Assembly: GCF_018122735.1 (NCBI RefSeq)
Contig: NZ_JAGRRD010000001.1
Coordinates: 2,503,242 to 2,567,241 of the forward strand
DNA from: Azoarcus sp. L1K30
GTDB lineage: Bacteria; Pseudomonadota; Gammaproteobacteria; Burkholderiales; Rhodocyclaceae
Reading direction: 5' to 3'
DNA length: 64,000 bases
The notes beneath the pieces are model-generated. The model was not told the DNA's origin. It did no database searches and saw nothing but the letters and a program-made list of their open reading frames with translations. Within the stretch, counting starts at the first letter, position 1. Every line of letters begins with the position of its first letter. A program made the translations under genes and the position numbers. This document shows, piece after piece, positions 27,120-36,707 of this stretch.

Positions 27120-27874
27120 GCTTCCCCCCGGCTGTCTCTGCCGTCTGCCCGCACAATGGCCGCAATGGACAGGTGATCGCTCTTCGGGGTCGCGGAACCT
27201 TCGTCATCACCTGCATTCAGGTAGCGCGGCGACTCCCCCAGTCGGGCAAGCAAGGCATTGACCTCCTTCTTCAGCTCCAGCACTCGGGACTCGCGCCCCA
27301 ATGTCGCCTCATACCATCGCTTCAATTCTGCAAGGCTGGCGGCCAGACTGGCGGATTCTCGATCACGTTCGATCGCTATCGCCACCAGATTGGTCACGCT
27401 GGCAATCTGCTCACGCTCGGATTTGGTAGCCGTGCGCGGCGTCCGGTAATAGACGGCAAAGGTGCCGAGAACACGCCGCGCCGACGAAAGAAGCGGCGAC
27501 GACCAGCACGCCTGCAGGCCATTCTCCAGCGCCAACGCAGCGTAGTCCTTCCATAGCGGATCGGAGGAGATATCAACGACAGAGACCTCCTGGCCGGTAA
27601 AAGCCGCCGTTCCGCAGGAGCCGACTCCCGGACCGATAGCCACGCCATCAATCGCCTGCGAAAAGGCCTTTGGCACACTTGGCCCTGCCCCCAGGCCAAG
27701 ATGCGTCCCGGCCTCATCCAGCAAGAGGATCGAGCACACCATGTCCGGGTTCAGCGCTTCGAGTTCAACCACCACATGTGTCAACGTCTCCTGCAAGGGT
27801 TCGCTGCGTGCAATGCGCTCGAGCACATTGTTCGCCAACTCGAGCATCCATTTTCCGTTGTCCTGATCAGTCAT
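27116..27874 (-). CDS. GAF-domain sensory protein
   Basis: A 252-residue protein with a GAF domain (about 10-170). GAF features are LGAGPSVPKAFSQAIDGVAIGPGVGSCGTAAFTGQEV and CWSSPLLSSARRVLGTFAVYY. A coiled helix follows (about 172-225: RWYEATLGRESRVLELKKEVNALLARLGE). No output domain is present, so the GGDEF-EAL protein encoded 4 bp downstream is its likely partner. The ATG at 27874 (MTDQDNG) is preferred; upstream codons to 27967 look non-coding. Confidence 0.82.
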   Translation of the reverse strand: MTDQDNGKWMLELANNVLERIARSEPLQETLTHVVVELEALNPDMVCSILLLDEAGTHLGLGAGPSVPKAFSQAIDGVAIGPGVGSCGTAAFTGQEVSVVDISSDPLWKDYAALALENGLQACWSSPLLSSARRVLGTFAVYYRTPRTATKSEREQIASVTNLVAIAIERDRESASLAASLAELKRWYEATLGRESRVLELKKEVNALLARLGESPRYLNAGDDEGSATPKSDHLSIAAIVRADGRDSRGEA

Positions 27875-28025
27875 TGAAGATCCTGCATCCCAGCCATTTG
27901 CCTCACGTGGAGACAGCGCCCTTGCCTGTCGCTCACGACACCCCGATGATGCCCGAAAAGCGTGCACCTTCGGTGCATTGGGTAATGTGCAGGAATGCCA
28001 ACGATGTCAACGCCCTCGTTGGCGC

Positions 28026-28667
28026 TCAGCAGGCCTTGACGACGATGTCGTGCAGCGTGTTGGCACAGTGCGCCATCCGGTCCGCCGCATTCGAAAGATG
28101 ACGGTAGATCTCGCGGCGCTTGAACATGTTCAGGTAGTCGTCCCCCTGGAACAGATCGGCCAAGGCCTTGCGATAGAGCTTTTCTACCCTGCGTTCGGCC
28201 TTGCGCCCGGTGTCGGCGCTATCGGCGCTGCGCACGGGTTGACTCGCCAGCAGCGAGAAACCGGTCGCCAGTGCCTTCACGCCCTGCAGCAGCAAGCGCG
28301 CCATCTCGGTCGTATACATGTCAGGCCCGACACCAAGCACATCCATCTCGTTGACCGTGCTCTTGCAGTAATTCACGACCTCGTCCAAATCCATAATGGC
28401 GCGGTAAATGTCCTCACGGTCGAATGGCGTGGAAAAGGCCTCGTTCAAGGTATGCAGATTGTGGATCTTGAGGCGATCAGCCGCATGCTCATCGGCCTTG
28501 ATCTGCTTGGCGATGGCCGGGTCCGCATGCTCCATGAAATCCACCAGCAGGCTTACGGTGTGCACGACCTGCAAGGCCTGCTCGGTCAGCAGGCGGTGGA
28601 AGTCCGGGGCCTTGGGGAAGATCCGGTCGAGCACGCGAAAAACGATGGAACGTGTGGCTTCAGTCAT
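28026..28667 (-). CDS. DUF47 (PhoU-like) phosphate-transport accessory protein
   Basis: A 213-residue all-helical PhoU-like protein of the DUF47 family. Recognisable parts are RIFPKAPDFHRLLTEQA, the metal-binding type ADEHAADRLKIHNLH, and DREDIYRAIMDLDEVVNYC. DUF47 proteins are usually encoded beside Pit transporters and are thought to modulate phosphate uptake. It follows pit by 9 bp in the same operon. Confidence 0.88.
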   Translation of the reverse strand: MTEATRSIVFRVLDRIFPKAPDFHRLLTEQALQVVHTVSLLVDFMEHADPAIAKQIKADEHAADRLKIHNLHTLNEAFSTPFDREDIYRAIMDLDEVVNYCKSTVNEMDVLGVGPDMYTTEMARLLLQGVKALATGFSLLASQPVRSADSADTGRKAERRVEKLYRKALADLFQGDDYLNMFKRREIYRHLSNAADRMAHCANTLHDIVVKAC

Positions 28668-28676
28668 GAACTGACC

Positions 28677-29711
28677 TCATCGCAGAAAGGGGCGCAGGAC
28701 GAGCAGCGCGAGCGCGCCCGCCGCCGCTGCCGCGGGGATGGTGATGATCCAGGTTGCTGCGATCTCACCTGCCTTGCCCCAGCGCACGTTGCGCGGACGT
28801 TCGGATGCGCCGATGCCCATGATCGAACTGGCCACCACATGACTGGTCGACACTGGCGCCCCCGCCAGCGAGGCGGAAAGAATCACCGCGGCGGACGTCA
28901 ACTGGGAATCGAGCGCGTGCAGCGGGCGCACACGGTAAACCGCGAAACCGAGCGTGCGCACGATACGCCACCCCCCGGTTAGGATCCCCGCCGTCATTGC
29001 CAAGGCACAGGCCAGCATGACCCAGAACGGCACTTCGAAAGCCGGTATGAAGCCCCCCAGCAGCAGCACCAGGGTAAGAATACCCATGCTCTTTTGCCCG
29101 TCATTGGCGCCGTGCGAAAACGCCAGCCCCGCCGTCGTCACATATTGCGCCAGCCGCAACCGGTTGTTGAGCGAAGGCCTTGCTCCCCGGAACAGCAGGG
29201 TCAGGACACGATGGATCAGGAAACCCACCGCAAAGCCGAGCAATGGCGATAGCACGAGCGCCAGCAACACCTTGCACACGCCCGACAGGTGCCCCTGTGC
29301 GAGTGCCGCGAAGCCCCAGACCACATGATCCGCCCCTGCAGAACTCACCACTGCCCCGATCAGGCCGCCCACCAGCGCGTGCGACGAAGAGGACGGAATG
29401 CCCTTCCACCATGTCAGCAGATTCCACGCGATCGCGCCGATCAAGCCTGACAGCACCACACCCAGCGACAATCGCTCAGGCACCCCTGTGAGATCGACAA
29501 ACCCGCCAATGGTATTTGCCACCGCCGTCCCGCCCAGAAGCGGCCCCAGAAACTCGAACACCGCAACCACGGATACCGCCTGGGCAGGCGTCATCGCGCG
29601 CGACGCGATGACCGTCGCAACCACATTCGCCGCGTCGTGAAAGCCGTTCGTGTAGTCGAACACCAGCACGATCACGACCGCAATCACGGTAATCGCCAGA
29701 ATCGGATCCAC
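28677..29711 (-). CDS. pit: Low-affinity inorganic phosphate transporter Pit
   Basis: A PiT-family transporter of about 344 residues with the signature FDYTNGFHDAANVVATVIASRAM near the N terminus and its inverted repeat SHGANDGQKSMG in the second half. Multiple TM segments are evident. I chose GTG at 29711 (VDPILAIT) because GGGAG lies 9 nt upstream; an ATG at 29729 lacks such a site. It would carry metal-phosphate in symport with protons. DUF47 follows directly. Confidence 0.88.
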   Translation of the reverse strand: MDPILAITVIAVVIVLVFDYTNGFHDAANVVATVIASRAMTPAQAVSVVAVFEFLGPLLGGTAVANTIGGFVDLTGVPERLSLGVVLSGLIGAIAWNLLTWWKGIPSSSSHALVGGLIGAVVSSAGADHVVWGFAALAQGHLSGVCKVLLALVLSPLLGFAVGFLIHRVLTLLFRGARPSLNNRLRLAQYVTTAGLAFSHGANDGQKSMGILTLVLLLGGFIPAFEVPFWVMLACALAMTAGILTGGWRIVRTLGFAVYRVRPLHALDSQLTSAAVILSASLAGAPVSTSHVVASSIMGIGASERPRNVRWGKAGEIAATWIITIPAAAAAGALALLVLRPFLR

Positions 29712-29910
29712 CCTGCAGCGCTCCCGCATACGAACTCATGTGTCGTCGATCATAGGCGGATGGCGACACGAAAGCATGCCGCAGCGCGCCATGACCGGTG
29801 CGCACGCGCCTGCGAACGGATGCTCATGGCAAGGCATGAGCGAGCGTCACTGCACAGGCTCACGATCCACGGTCTCGGATAGAATGAGGTCTGATTAAAC
29901 GGGATGCGAC

Positions 29911-30294
29911 ATGATCGGGATCTTTCTGGTGACGCACGGCACCTTGGGCGAAGCTCTCATCCAATGTGCCTGCCATGTGCTCAACAAGCGCCCGCCTCTG
30001 ATCGCCCAGATGGGCGTTTCGGCACAGGACGACCCGCTCGACCTGCTGCCGGTCGCGCGTCAGATGCTCGCTTGGACCGATAGCGGCCACGGCGTGCTCG
30101 TGCTGACCGACATTTATGGCGCAACCCCGGCGAACATCGCCACCAAGCTGCTCAAGCCCGGTGTCATCGAAGGGATTGCGGGCGTCAATCTGCCGATGCT
30201 GTTGCGCGTACTGACCTATCGAGAACGGGACATGGCAACCCTGATCAGCCGCGCGATATCGGGCGGCTGCGACGGCGTAATGCAAATTAAGTAA
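29911..30294 (+). CDS. PTS EIIA, mannose-type (ManX-like)
   Basis: A 127-residue EIIA domain of the mannose family starting MIGIFLVTHGTLGEALI, with the phosphorylatable His9 in THG. It also carries VLVLTDIYGATPANIA, typical of the family. No EIIB or EIIC is nearby. With HPr and EI following, this forms the cut-down PTS found in many betaproteobacteria, which probably regulates instead of importing sugar. Confidence 0.92.
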   Translation: MIGIFLVTHGTLGEALIQCACHVLNKRPPLIAQMGVSAQDDPLDLLPVARQMLAWTDSGHGVLVLTDIYGATPANIATKLLKPGVIEGIAGVNLPMLLRVLTYRERDMATLISRAISGGCDGVMQIK

Positions 30295-30343
30295 TCGAAT
30301 CCGGATTTTCCTGATCACTACAAGAAATCGAACGAGACACAAG

Positions 30344-30613
30344 ATGCCCAAAGCGGACGTAGAAATCATCAACAAGCTCGGACTGCACGCGCGCGCTTCG
30401 GCCAAGCTCACGCAACTTGCAAGCAGTTTCGGCGCCGACATCTGGCTCGAGCGCAATGGTCGCCGGGTGAACGCGAAGAGCATCATGGGCGTCATGATGC
30501 TGGCCGCCGCGCGGGGCTCGACGATCAGCGTCGAAACCTCGGGCAAGGACGCAGATGAAGCGTTCGCGCGCATCCTCGAGCTGATCGCCGACCGCTTCGG
30601 CGAAGAGGAATGA
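30344..30613 (+). CDS. ptsH: HPr phosphocarrier protein
   Basis: An 89-residue HPr. The catalytic His15 is in NKLGLHARASAKL and the regulatory Ser46 is in NAKSIMGVMML, both intact. It would accept phosphate from EI and pass it to the EIIA encoded just upstream. The Ser46 site implies possible control by HPr kinase, whose gene is not in this window. Confidence 0.95.
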   Translation: MPKADVEIINKLGLHARASAKLTQLASSFGADIWLERNGRRVNAKSIMGVMMLAAARGSTISVETSGKDADEAFARILELIADRFGEEE

Positions 30614-30617
30614 CGCC

Positions 30618-32348
30618 ATGGCCTTCACGCTGCACGGGTTGCCGGTCTCGCAGGGCATCGCCATCGGCCATGTGCATCTGGTGTCGCACGCGCTGCTCGA
30701 AGTCAATCACTATCACGTCGCCCCCAAGCACATCGGGGACGAACTCCTGCGCCTCGACGAAGCATTCGCCACCGTCCAGGGCGAACTGGTCGGGCTCAAG
30801 GCCTCGGCAACACTGGGACAGACGCATAGCGAGGTAGGCGCTTTCGTCGACCTGCAGCTGATGATGCTGGCCGATCCGATGCTGATCGAGGCCGCGCGCG
30901 GCCTGATCGAATCGCGACGGTGCAACGCCGAATGGGCGCTCGTGCAGCAGATGGAGCTGGTGGTCGAGCAGTTCCGCCAGATCGAGGACCCCTACCTGCG
31001 CGAACGACAGGCCGATATCGTGCAAGTGGTCGAACGCCTGGTGAAGGTGCTGCTCGGACACCCGGGCCATCTTCCTCCACGCCGGCGCGACGGACTGGGC
31101 ACGGTCGTCGTCGCACATGACCTGTCCCCGGCGGACACCATCGGCTTTCGCGACCACAACATCGCCGGCTTCGTCACCGATGTCGGCGGCCCCACGAGCC
31201 ACACCGCCATCGTCGCCCGCAGCCTGTCGATCCCGGCGGTGGTCGGCCTGCACCATATTCGCGACCTGGTCGAGGACAACGAACTCATCATCGTGGATGG
31301 CACGCGCGGGGTCGTCATCGTCGGCCCGGATGAGACCGTCGTGCAGGAGTACCGCCTGCGGCGTTCGGAGCTCGAACTCGAACGCTCCAAGCTGAACCGG
31401 CTCAAGGACACACGCGCCACCACACTCGACGGCGAAGACGTCAATCTGCTCGCCAACATCGAAGGCCCGAAAGACTTGCCGCAGGTGAAGGCGGTCAGCG
31501 CCGATGGCGTCGGCCTGTACCGGACCGAGTTTCTGTTCATCGGCCGCGACACCCTGCCGGACGAAGACGAGCAGTACGAAGCCTACCGCGCCGTGCTCAA
31601 GGCGATGCCGAGCAAACCGGTCACGATCCGCACCTTCGACGTCGGCGCCGACAAGGCCCTCAACGGCAACCACGGTCGCGTCGAGCCCAACCCGGCGCTC
31701 GGCCTGCGTGCGGTGAGATACTCGCTCGCCGAACCGAAGATGTTCCTGACCCAGTTGCGCGCCCTGCTGCGCGCCTCGGCGCACGGCAAGTTGCAGATCA
31801 TGATCCCCATGCTTGCCCATGCGCACGAAATCGACCAGAGCCTGGCGTTGATCGAAAAGGCCAAGGCCGAACTGCGGGCAGAGAACGTGCGCTTCAATGA
31901 AGCGATTCCAATTGGCGGCATGATCGAAGTCCCCGCTGCCGCACTGGCGCTGGGCATGTTCATTCGCCGCCTGTCCTTCCTGTCCATCGGCACCAACGAC
32001 CTGATCCAGTACACGCTGGCGATCGATCGCTCCGACGAAGCCGTCGTCCATCTTTACGATCCACTGCATCCTGCCGTCCTCAAGCTGATCGGCGGCACCA
32101 TCCAGGCCGGCGCACGCTTCGGCATGCCGGTATCGGTGTGCGGTGAGATGGCTGGCGATCCCGCCTATACGGAGCTTTTTCTCGGCATGGGCCTGCGCAA
32201 CTTCTCGATGCATCCGGCACACATCCTCGGCGTGAAACAGCAGGTCCTGCGCGCCGACGTGGGCGAACTCGCACCGCGCGTGCAGCGCATACTGAAGATG
32301 GACGAGCAGGCGCGGGTGCGCGAGGCGGTCGAGCGCCTAGGCGGCTGA
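30618..32348 (+). CDS. ptsI: PTS enzyme I
   Basis: A 576-residue PEP-protein phosphotransferase. The phospho-His195 is in GGPTSHTAIVARSLSIPAVVG. The PEP-binding barrel shows LYRTEFLFIGRD, FDVGADKAL and, near the C terminus, the catalytic Cys in MPVSVCGEMAGDP. The length is normal. It starts 4 bp after ptsH, so EIIA, HPr and EI form one operon. Confidence 0.96.
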   Translation: MAFTLHGLPVSQGIAIGHVHLVSHALLEVNHYHVAPKHIGDELLRLDEAFATVQGELVGLKASATLGQTHSEVGAFVDLQLMMLADPMLIEAARGLIESRRCNAEWALVQQMELVVEQFRQIEDPYLRERQADIVQVVERLVKVLLGHPGHLPPRRRDGLGTVVVAHDLSPADTIGFRDHNIAGFVTDVGGPTSHTAIVARSLSIPAVVGLHHIRDLVEDNELIIVDGTRGVVIVGPDETVVQEYRLRRSELELERSKLNRLKDTRATTLDGEDVNLLANIEGPKDLPQVKAVSADGVGLYRTEFLFIGRDTLPDEDEQYEAYRAVLKAMPSKPVTIRTFDVGADKALNGNHGRVEPNPALGLRAVRYSLAEPKMFLTQLRALLRASAHGKLQIMIPMLAHAHEIDQSLALIEKAKAELRAENVRFNEAIPIGGMIEVPAAALALGMFIRRLSFLSIGTNDLIQYTLAIDRSDEAVVHLYDPLHPAVLKLIGGTIQAGARFGMPVSVCGEMAGDPAYTELFLGMGLRNFSMHPAHILGVKQQVLRADVGELAPRVQRILKMDEQARVREAVERLGG

Positions 32349-32415
32349 CGCCTTCTCACCGGCACGGGGCAACACGCCGGCCGGCGCAATGACGTCTGAT
32401 CACACAACGGCGCCA

Positions 32416-32444
32416 TTGCGCCGCCTGCCGCGCGCCATTAGAAT
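32416..32444 (+). promoter_or_regulatory. Promoter of tRNA-Gly
   Basis: TTGCGC (32416-32421) and TAGAAT (32439-32444) are separated by 17 bp, about 44 bp before the mature tRNA. The -10 box is identical to that of tRNA-Lys in this window. Confidence 0.65.
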
Positions 32445-32487
32445 GCTGGCCTGTTCTGCGAAAGCCACTCCGGCTTTCCACGCCCGA

Positions 32488-32561
32488 GCGGGCGTCGTAT
32501 AACGGCATTACCTGAGCTTCCCAAGCTCATGACGAGGGTTCGACTCCCTTCGCCCGCTCCA
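32488..32561 (+). tRNA. tRNA-Gly (CCC)
   Basis: A 74-nt cloverleaf with encoded CCA. Acceptor arms GCGGGCG/CGCCCGC pair fully, the anticodon arm TGAGC-TTCCCAA-GCTCA exposes CCC, and the T-arm is GAGGG-TTCGACT-CCCTT. Confidence 0.96.
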
Positions 32562-32640
32562 GCTCCCGTCATTCCAAAATCCGCACGGGTCCAGCGCACG
32601 GCCATGAATTCGCACTTCACGACGCGCGCGTCGTCCTTGC

Positions 32641-33960
32641 TCAACCCCCCCCACGTGCAAACAGCCGTCCGATGGCTGCAGGATGGGACGGAAAGTACAG
32701 ATGCACGTACGAGGCGGTCAGCCGGCCGCAGCGATAGATCGCTTCTCCCTGGCGCCCGTCCGCCGTGCGGGCATGCCCCCAGGGCGGCAACGGCGTTTCG
32801 CTCTTCGAATAATGAAAAGTGTGTCCGCGAACTGGGCCTTCGGGCAATTCCGCCGTCTGCAGGCCGAGCGCGGCAAGACGTTGCTGCATGACGGTGCGCC
32901 CGGGCAGCAGGCCGCCGACTGCATGCTGCTGCCCGCCCTTGTCGACCAGAGTCTCGAACAGGCTCATCATGCCGCCGCACTCGGCCAGCACCGGCCACCC
33001 GGCATCCACATGCCCGCGCAGCGCCTCCCAGAAATCGCGATTGGCCGCAAGCTGCGCACCATGCAGCTCGGGATAGCCACCCGGTAACCAGACCGCATCG
33101 CATTCAGGCAGGGTATCGCCGGCCAGCGGCGAGAAGAAGGTCAACGTGGCGCCGAGCGCACGCAAGGCGTCGAGATTGGCCGGATAGATGAAGCCATAGG
33201 CCGCATCACGTGCCACCGCAATCCTGTGTCCGGCAAGCAGCGGCGGGGTGGGTGTGATCGGCGCGGCGTCGAACGTGACGGCCGGCGGCAATTCCGCCGC
33301 GCCCGTCCGCGCCAGGTTGTCGGCGAGACGATCGAGCCTGGCATCCAGATCGCTGATCTCGGCGGCCTGCATCAAGCCCAGGTGGCGCTCGGGCAGAGTC
33401 CCGTCGGCGTCCCGCAAGACTGCGCCAAACCAGCGCATGCCTGCCGGCAGCGACGCTGCGAGCATGTCGGCGTGCCGCGGACTGCCGACCTGATTGGCAA
33501 GCACGCCGGCAAACGGCAGCTGCGGACGATAGCTCGCCAGCCCATGGGCAACTGCGCCAAAGGTCTGGGCCATCGCGCGTGCATCGATGACAGTCATCAC
33601 CGGCAGCCCGAAGCGGCAGGCAATATCGGCTGCCGACGGGGCGCCGTCAAACAGCCCCATCACGCCTTCGACCAGGATCAGGTCGGCCTCGCCCGCCGCG
33701 TCATAAAGGCGCCGTGCGATGTCGTCCTCCCCGCACATGCCGAGATCGATGTTGTACACCGGGACGCCACTGGCCACCGCATGGATCTGCGGGTCGAGAA
33801 AATCCGGCCCCGACTTGAATACCCGGACCTTGCGGCCAAGACGGACATGCATCCGCGCCAGCGCCGCCGTCACGGTGGTCTTGCCCTGCCCCGAGGCAGG
33901 CGCGGCAACGAGTAGCGCCGGGCAGCGGCGCGGCTCACCTGTCGCGCTCAATTCACTCAC
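32641..33960 (-). CDS. cobB: Cobyrinate a,c-diamide synthase
   Basis: A 439-residue glutamine-dependent amidase of the CobB/CbiA family. The ATP loop is APASGQGKTTVTAALAR, the substrate region is GPDFLDPQIH, and the C-terminal class I glutaminase shows VLAECGGMMSLFETLV (Cys nucleophile) and FHYSKSE. The start is GTG, overlapping the cobA stop by 4 bp (GTGA). It is the last gene of the riboswitch-controlled operon. Confidence 0.94.
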   Translation of the reverse strand: MSELSATGEPRRCPALLVAAPASGQGKTTVTAALARMHVRLGRKVRVFKSGPDFLDPQIHAVASGVPVYNIDLGMCGEDDIARRLYDAAGEADLILVEGVMGLFDGAPSAADIACRFGLPVMTVIDARAMAQTFGAVAHGLASYRPQLPFAGVLANQVGSPRHADMLAASLPAGMRWFGAVLRDADGTLPERHLGLMQAAEISDLDARLDRLADNLARTGAAELPPAVTFDAAPITPTPPLLAGHRIAVARDAAYGFIYPANLDALRALGATLTFFSPLAGDTLPECDAVWLPGGYPELHGAQLAANRDFWEALRGHVDAGWPVLAECGGMMSLFETLVDKGGQQHAVGGLLPGRTVMQQRLAALGLQTAELPEGPVRGHTFHYSKSETPLPPWGHARTADGRQGEAIYRCGRLTASYVHLYFPSHPAAIGRLFARGGG

Positions 33961-34814
33961 GCCTCACGACCCGATACGGTGGGATGAACCACCGCACAGC
34001 CGGCATGCGGTGGATGCGGTGCGTCGCCATTGCCTCGGGGTGAAAACCAGGCCAGTTTCGGATACAGCCCGACTACCCCGCCCACCACCGTCAGTGCCGG
34101 CGGACGTATGCCGGCGCTGTGCACTGCCGTTGTCAGCGTCGCGAGGTCGGCGGTGACGACGCGCTGGGCATCGGTCGTGCCACGCTCGATCACACCTGCA
34201 GGCGTGTCCGGCGCCAACCCGTGCGCCACGAGCTGGGCGCAGATTTCGGCCAGCCGCGAAATTCCCATGTAGATCACGAGTGTCTGTCCGGGACGCGCGA
34301 GCATCTGCCAGTCGAGATCGAGGGCACCGTCCTTGAGAAACCCCGTCGTGAAAATGACCGACTGCGCATGGTCGCGATGTGTCAAGGGAATCCCTGCGTA
34401 AGCGGCAATGCCAGCCGCCGCCGTCACCCCGGGGACCACCTCCACGGTGATGCCGGCATCGACCAGCACTTCCATCTCCTCGCCGCCACGACCGAAGATG
34501 AAGGGATCCCCCCCCTTCAGCCGCACCACCCGCTTGCCCGCCGTGGCCAATGACACAAGCAGGCGGTTTATCTCGCCCTGCGGCAAGGTGTGATCCGCCG
34601 CCTTTTTGCCGACGTAGATGCGCTCGGCCTCCGCCGGCGCCAGTGCGACGATGGCCGGGCTGACCAGGTTGTCATAGACCACGACGTCGGCGCCCTGCAC
34701 CAGACGCGCGCCACGCAGGGTCATCAGCTCGGGGTCACCCGGCCCGGCACCCACCAGATAGACATGACCTGGTTGCGGCCCAGGCCGCGCCCCCGCCATC
34801 ACAGGCACACTCAT
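33957..34814 (-). CDS. cobA: Uroporphyrinogen-III C-methyltransferase
   Basis: A 285-residue SUMT that makes precorrin-2 from uroporphyrinogen III. Motifs are VYLVGAGPGDPELMTLRGARL, the P2 region VVRLKGGDPFIFGRGGEEME and GVTAAAGIAAYAGIPLTHRDHAQSV. There is no CysG dehydrogenase domain. ATG 34814 has GGAG seven bases upstream and is preferred over further upstream codons. It could serve both siroheme and cobalamin, but its place in this operon favours cobalamin. Confidence 0.93.
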   Translation of the reverse strand: MSVPVMAGARPGPQPGHVYLVGAGPGDPELMTLRGARLVQGADVVVYDNLVSPAIVALAPAEAERIYVGKKAADHTLPQGEINRLLVSLATAGKRVVRLKGGDPFIFGRGGEEMEVLVDAGITVEVVPGVTAAAGIAAYAGIPLTHRDHAQSVIFTTGFLKDGALDLDWQMLARPGQTLVIYMGISRLAEICAQLVAHGLAPDTPAGVIERGTTDAQRVVTADLATLTTAVHSAGIRPPALTVVGGVVGLYPKLAWFSPRGNGDAPHPPHAGCAVVHPTVSGREA

Positions 34815-34879
34815 TTCACCACTCCAATCCGCGCTCTGCGAACGCGCCGTTCCGGACACCGCTCGCCCGGGCGCGCCAG

Positions 34880-35680
34880 TCACTCGGGAATAAAACTCAC
34901 ACGACCTTCAAACTCGAAACGGCGCAAGGGATGACCAAACGCATGGCTGAGGCAGTCCGCCTGCAACACCGTGTCGCGGTCACCCGCCAGGACACCGCCA
35001 CGCCCGTCGAGCAGAATGATATGGTCAGCATAGCGGGCCGCCAGGTTGATGTCGTGCAATACCATGACCACGCCACGCCCCTCGCCCGTCATCCTGCGGA
35101 ACAACTCGAGCACCGCAATCTGATAGCGCAGATCGAGATGGTTAAGCGGCTCGTCGAGCAGCAACAGCCGTGGCGACTGCGCGAGCAGTGCCGCGACCGC
35201 CACGCGCTGTCGCTCGCCGCCCGACAGCGTCAGAACGTCGCGTTGCTCGAATCCCGCCAGACCGACGTCGGCCAGCGCTGCACGGGCGATGCGCTCGTCT
35301 TCGACCCCCTCCCAGCCCCAGCGGCCGAGATGGGGATGACGCCCGATCAGCACCGTTTCGATGACCGATGCGGCGAAGTGATCCGGCTGCTGCTGCAGCA
35401 GAACCGCGCGAAAACGGGCCGCCTCCGGCATCGACCACCCTGAGTACGGCAGTCCTCCCAGCCGCACCGCGCCGACGCTGGGCTCGCGCAGTCCGGCCAG
35501 CGTGTGCAGCAAGGTGGTCTTGCCCGCCCCGTTTGGGCCGAGCAGCACCAGACATTCGCCCGGCGCCAACTCGAGGCTGAATTCGCAGCACAACCAGCGC
35601 TCGCCGACCTTCAGCGCGAGCCCTTCGGCCTCGAGCAGGGGCGCGACCGAAGCACGTGCAGGAAGCGCATGGCGGTCCAT
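34880..35680 (-). CDS. btuD: Cobalamin ABC transporter ATPase
   Basis: A 266-residue ABC ATPase of the FecE/BtuD type. It has Walker A LLGPNGAGKTTLL, signature LSGGERQRVAVAALL and Walker B LLLLDEPLNHLD. The ATG at 35680 lies one base after the permease stop, indicating tight coupling; a TTG at 35701 would overlap the permease. Position behind a cobalamin riboswitch and btuB supports vitamin B12 as the substrate, although family sequences alone do not separate it from siderophore ATPases. Confidence 0.88.
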   Translation of the reverse strand: MDRHALPARASVAPLLEAEGLALKVGERWLCCEFSLELAPGECLVLLGPNGAGKTTLLHTLAGLREPSVGAVRLGGLPYSGWSMPEAARFRAVLLQQQPDHFAASVIETVLIGRHPHLGRWGWEGVEDERIARAALADVGLAGFEQRDVLTLSGGERQRVAVAALLAQSPRLLLLDEPLNHLDLRYQIAVLELFRRMTGEGRGVVMVLHDINLAARYADHIILLDGRGGVLAGDRDTVLQADCLSHAFGHPLRRFEFEGRVSFIPE

Positions 35681-35681
35681 G

Positions 35682-36662
35682 TCAGCGGGGGTGGCGCGCA
35701 AGCAGGAACAGGAACACCGGCACCCCGATCAGGGCGGTCAGCACACCCACCGGCAACTGCTGCGGCGCCATCACCGTACGCGCGAGCGTATCGGCGACGG
35801 TCAGCAGGATACCGCCCGCTACCGCAGCCGTCGGCAGCAGGACGCGCTGGTCGTTTCCGAGTGCGAGCCGCACCAGGTGAGGTACGACGAGACCGACGAA
35901 GCCGACCGACCCGACCTGGGTGACGGCCACCGCGGTCAGCAGCGACGCCAGCACATACAGTCCGAGGCGAAGACGCCTGACATTGACACCCAGCGCCCGT
36001 GCACTCAACTCGCCGCGCGCGAGCACGTTGAGATCGCGCGCAACCGGCAATACCGCTGCCAGCCCGCCCAGCAGCATGATCAGCGCGGCCCACGGCCTCG
36101 ACGCCCCACTGGCGTCGCCCATCAGCCAGAACAACATGGACTGCACCCGGGTATCGGGCGCCAGCGCAAGCATCAAGGTCACTGCCGCACCGCAGCCTGC
36201 CGCCACGATAACCCCGGTCAGAAGCAGACGGGTCTGCGTCCAGCTGCCGTCACCATGCGCCAGTCCGAACACCATGAACATCGCCGCCAGCGCACCGGCA
36301 AACGCGCCGGCATCCACCCACGCCGCCGCGAGCCCCAGCGATATGCCTGCAAGCGCGCCAACCGCCGCACCACCCGAGACCCCGAGTATGTAAGGGTCGG
36401 CCAACGGATTGCGCAGCAGTACCTGCATCACCCCGCCCGCCAGCGCCAGCAGGCCGCCACAGACGAAAGTCGCCACCGCGCGCGGCAAACGCAGTTCGCG
36501 TATGACATTGGCCGCCATGCCGTCGCCACCGAGGACGGCGGCGAGCACGTCGGCAGGCGCGACCTGAACACTGCCCGCCAGCAAGGCCCAGGCCAGCGCC
36601 ATCAGCCCCGCAAGCGCCAGCGCGAGAGCGACGACGAGGAGCCGCCCGATGCGAACCGGCAT
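35682..36662 (-). CDS. btuC: Cobalamin ABC transporter permease (FecCD family)
   Basis: A polytopic permease of about 326 residues with the FecCD landmarks RLPRAVATFVCGGLLALAGGVMQVLLRNPLADPYILGVSGGAA and GFVGLVVPHLVRLALGNDQR. ATG 36662 is chosen so that the first TM helix starts about 8 residues in; a GTG at 36701 is the alternative. No periplasmic BtuF is encoded in the operon, so the binding protein must be elsewhere. Confidence 0.87.
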   Translation of the reverse strand: MPVRIGRLLVVALALALAGLMALAWALLAGSVQVAPADVLAAVLGGDGMAANVIRELRLPRAVATFVCGGLLALAGGVMQVLLRNPLADPYILGVSGGAAVGALAGISLGLAAAWVDAGAFAGALAAMFMVFGLAHGDGSWTQTRLLLTGVIVAAGCGAAVTLMLALAPDTRVQSMLFWLMGDASGASRPWAALIMLLGGLAAVLPVARDLNVLARGELSARALGVNVRRLRLGLYVLASLLTAVAVTQVGSVGFVGLVVPHLVRLALGNDQRVLLPTAAVAGGILLTVADTLARTVMAPQQLPVGVLTALIGVPVFLFLLARHPR

Positions 36663-36707
36663 CAGGCGATACCCGCCGTCACGTGCGGCCGCGACTGCCA
36701 CGGTCGA

